Assembly (NCBI RefSeq): GCF_947253395.1
Contig: NZ_CAMXYY010000001.1
Coordinates: forward strand, 1 to 64,000
Source of the DNA: an uncultured Olegusella sp.
GTDB lineage: Bacteria > Actinomycetota > Coriobacteriia > Coriobacteriales > Atopobiaceae
DNA: 64,000 bases
Direction: 5' to 3'
The notes below the pieces were generated by a model. It searched no databases and was not told where the DNA came from. It saw only the letters and a list, made by a program, of their open reading frames with translations. Of this stretch, positions 62,480-64,000 are shown in pieces. Within the stretch, counting starts at the first letter, position 1. Every line of letters begins with the position of its first letter. Made by a program: the position numbers and the translations under genes.

Positions 62480-63115
62480 ATGGCAGCTGGAAAGAAGATG
62501 GGCTTTTTTGAGGGCATAAAGGCTCAATTTTCTACAAAGTCCCTCGTGTTAATTCCCATTGCTGTGGGAATTAACCTTGTTGGTGGCACCTTATGCTCTG
62601 TGCTGAAGCTGCCCCTTTTCCTAGATATGATCGGAACAGTCATTGTTGCAAGCCTAAGTGGTCCATGGGTTGCTGCGCTTACAGGCTTCCTTACCAATGT
62701 ATTCCTTTCGCTTATTGCCAATCCTGTATATCTTCCGTACTCGGTAGTTAGCATTCTTTGCGGCTTGACTGTTGGCTATATGGTTAAAGCTGGCATGCTC
62801 AAGACCAAGTGGGGATTTGTGCTGATTTGGATTGCGCTCACAGTCGTCAATGCAATTTCCGCTTCGATGATTACTACCTTCCTCTTTGGTGGTGCAACTG
62901 GCGCGACTGGCACTTCTGTTATGACCGCTGGCCTAGTTGTTGCACTTGGGGATATTCTTGCAGCTGCCTTTACCTCAGCAATTATTGAAAACTTTATTGA
63001 TAAGGGTATTGCCCTGTTTATTGCTTACCTTGTTGTTAAGAAGATCCCTCGTCGTTTCATCAGCCAGTACGCCTCTGATGCAGTCGATGATGCTGAGGAT
63101 GATGTAATCGAGTAA
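62480..63115 (+). CDS. ECF transporter S component
   Basis: 211 residues with about six membrane helices (KSLVLIPIAVGINLVGGTL, FLDMIGTVIVASLSGPWVAALTGFLTN, and others) and a charged C-terminal tail. The membrane pattern and the adjacent EcfT identify it as a substrate-binding S subunit. It does not match BioY, ThiT, RibU or FolT by eye. The divergent kinase fusion suggests a nucleoside- or ribose-like substrate. GAAAGGA precedes ATG 62480. Confidence 0.8.
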   Translation: MAAGKKMGFFEGIKAQFSTKSLVLIPIAVGINLVGGTLCSVLKLPLFLDMIGTVIVASLSGPWVAALTGFLTNVFLSLIANPVYLPYSVVSILCGLTVGYMVKAGMLKTKWGFVLIWIALTVVNAISASMITTFLFGGATGATGTSVMTAGLVVALGDILAAAFTSAIIENFIDKGIALFIAYLVVKKIPRRFISQYASDAVDDAEDDVIE

Positions 63116-63202
63116 ACACGAAAAGACTACGGGGAGTTCATTACGTCTTGGGCGGATGAACTCCCTTTTTGTTTGAAGATAGATAGAAAAGAGGTGTCCG
63201 CT

Positions 63203-64000
63203 ATGGTTGGTGCTAATGATGAGCATATTCTTGAGACGCCAATTGGACGCATGAATCCGATTACCAAGGCAGGTGTTGCGCTGTTTGTAGGGCTAACAGC
63301 CTTGATCCTTCCAATTCCTTGGCTGGGCTTTGTCTTTACTGCCTTATATTTCATTGTTGCTGCAAAGGGCAATATTTTGAGACCTTTTACTAAGATTATC
63401 TTTTCGTTTGGTATCCCCATCACACTCATGTTGCTTTTTATTCAAGGGTTTTATAGTCCTCTCAACCAGACGTATATCCTCGACTGCGGGTTTGCAAAAC
63501 TTGGGCTTGAGGGTGTTTTGAATATGCTCCATATCGTTGGCACCCTTCTTACATTTCTTGCAGGTCTTTATATTTTGAATCAAACAACCTATATCGGAAG
63601 ACTGGTTGCTGCTCTGAACGATATTGGTATGTCCCCTAAAGCTGGCTATTTAACACTTGCGACCCTAAATGTTGTGCCTCAAATGCATCGTCGCATGCAC
63701 GGTATTCGTGAAGCACAGAGTGCTCGTGGATTAAGCACAGGAGGATCTGCCCTGGAGCGTTTTAAGGCATTTATTCCACTATTGGGGCCAGTTGTCCTTT
63801 CTTCATTGACGGATGCTCAGGAACGTGGAATGACTCTTGAGACGCATGGATTTGGCTTAAAAGAAAACAAACACACCAGTCTCGTTACTAACACAAACAC
63901 ACCCACAGATAAGGCAATCCTTTTTGGTGCAGTAGCTATGTTTGTTGTGGCAGTTGTGCTGGCAGTGCTCAATGGTGTTGGAATCATAGCGATTGGTTAG
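63203..64000 (+). CDS. ecfT: ECF transporter T component
   Basis: 265 residues. Several membrane helices, with the two coupling motifs of EcfT: AQSARGLS (about 169-176) and AQERGMTLETHGFG (about 207-220), Ala-Arg-Gly type, which contact the ATPases. It follows the S gene by 87 bp. The stop codon is exactly at the window end, so the gene is complete; the EcfA ATPases are expected just downstream. AGAGG precedes ATG 63203. Confidence 0.9.
   Translation: MVGANDEHILETPIGRMNPITKAGVALFVGLTALILPIPWLGFVFTALYFIVAAKGNILRPFTKIIFSFGIPITLMLLFIQGFYSPLNQTYILDCGFAKLGLEGVLNMLHIVGTLLTFLAGLYILNQTTYIGRLVAALNDIGMSPKAGYLTLATLNVVPQMHRRMHGIREAQSARGLSTGGSALERFKAFIPLLGPVVLSSLTDAQERGMTLETHGFGLKENKHTSLVTNTNTPTDKAILFGAVAMFVVAVVLAVLNGVGIIAIG

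Overview
This window reads as a chromosomal stretch from a Coriobacteriia actinobacterium, most likely an Atopobiaceae member of the Lancefieldella/Atopobium type. That placement is an inference from protein character, a base composition that looks near half GC, and an actinobacterial heat-shock operon (dnaK-grpE-dnaJ-hspR); no species marker is present. About 52 protein genes, three tRNA genes and one IS110-type element can be supported.

Layout. 1-630: a cluster of degenerate 22-26 bp repeats and a small membrane protein. 838-6535: serS, a left-handed beta-helix protein, a CNNM/CorC-type membrane protein, a stand-alone protein resembling the N-terminal domain of cyanophycin synthetase, a YtxH-like protein and a PRC-barrel protein. 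6659-9811: a probable magnesium locus with an NRAMP-related transporter carrying DAGG instead of DPGN and an MgtE-like protein fused to PRC barrels, behind a long structured leader. 10080-13794: tadA, tRNA-Ser, a HerA-like ATPase and metA.

13804-28104 is the sugar island: a LacI-type regulator, a sucrose PTS operon (scrA, scrK, a GH32 sucrose-6-phosphate hydrolase, a HAD phosphatase), a second HAD phosphatase, an IS110 element with 25-bp inverted repeats and a likely bridge-RNA leader, then an opposing operon of two intracellular GH32 enzymes and a sucrose phosphorylase. The two operons share a nearly identical LacI-type operator (15764-15781 and 28179-28196), so one regulator may govern a phosphorylated (PTS) and an unphosphorylated (phosphorylase) route for beta-fructosides.

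28936-41652 is dominated by proteostasis: yfcE, dnaK-grpE-dnaJ-hspR-HAD, manA, clpB, a PASTA protein and an Hsp20. dnaK, clpB and hsp20 each carry the same 25-bp upstream element (AATCTnA, 11 bp, TTAGATT), a lineage-specific replacement for the classical HAIR operator and the probable HspR site. 41783-55806 is conserved housekeeping: tilS-hpt-ftsH, an aminotransferase, a PHP phosphoesterase, a YitT-family protein, mfd, mazG, a DivIC-like protein and ppx/gppA. 55897-58701 holds tRNA-Leu, tRNA-Glu and a pair of paralogous TPR-like proteins. 58962-64000 has an iron-containing alcohol dehydrogenase and a LacI-ribokinase fusion protein divergent from an ECF transporter S component and EcfT, whose ATPases would lie beyond the window.

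The most unusual items are the LacI-kinase fusion next to an ECF transporter, the shared non-HAIR heat-shock operator, the stand-alone cyanophycin-synthetase-like domain with a complete HxxEH/Cys signature, and the IS110 element with long inverted repeats and a bridge-RNA-like leader.
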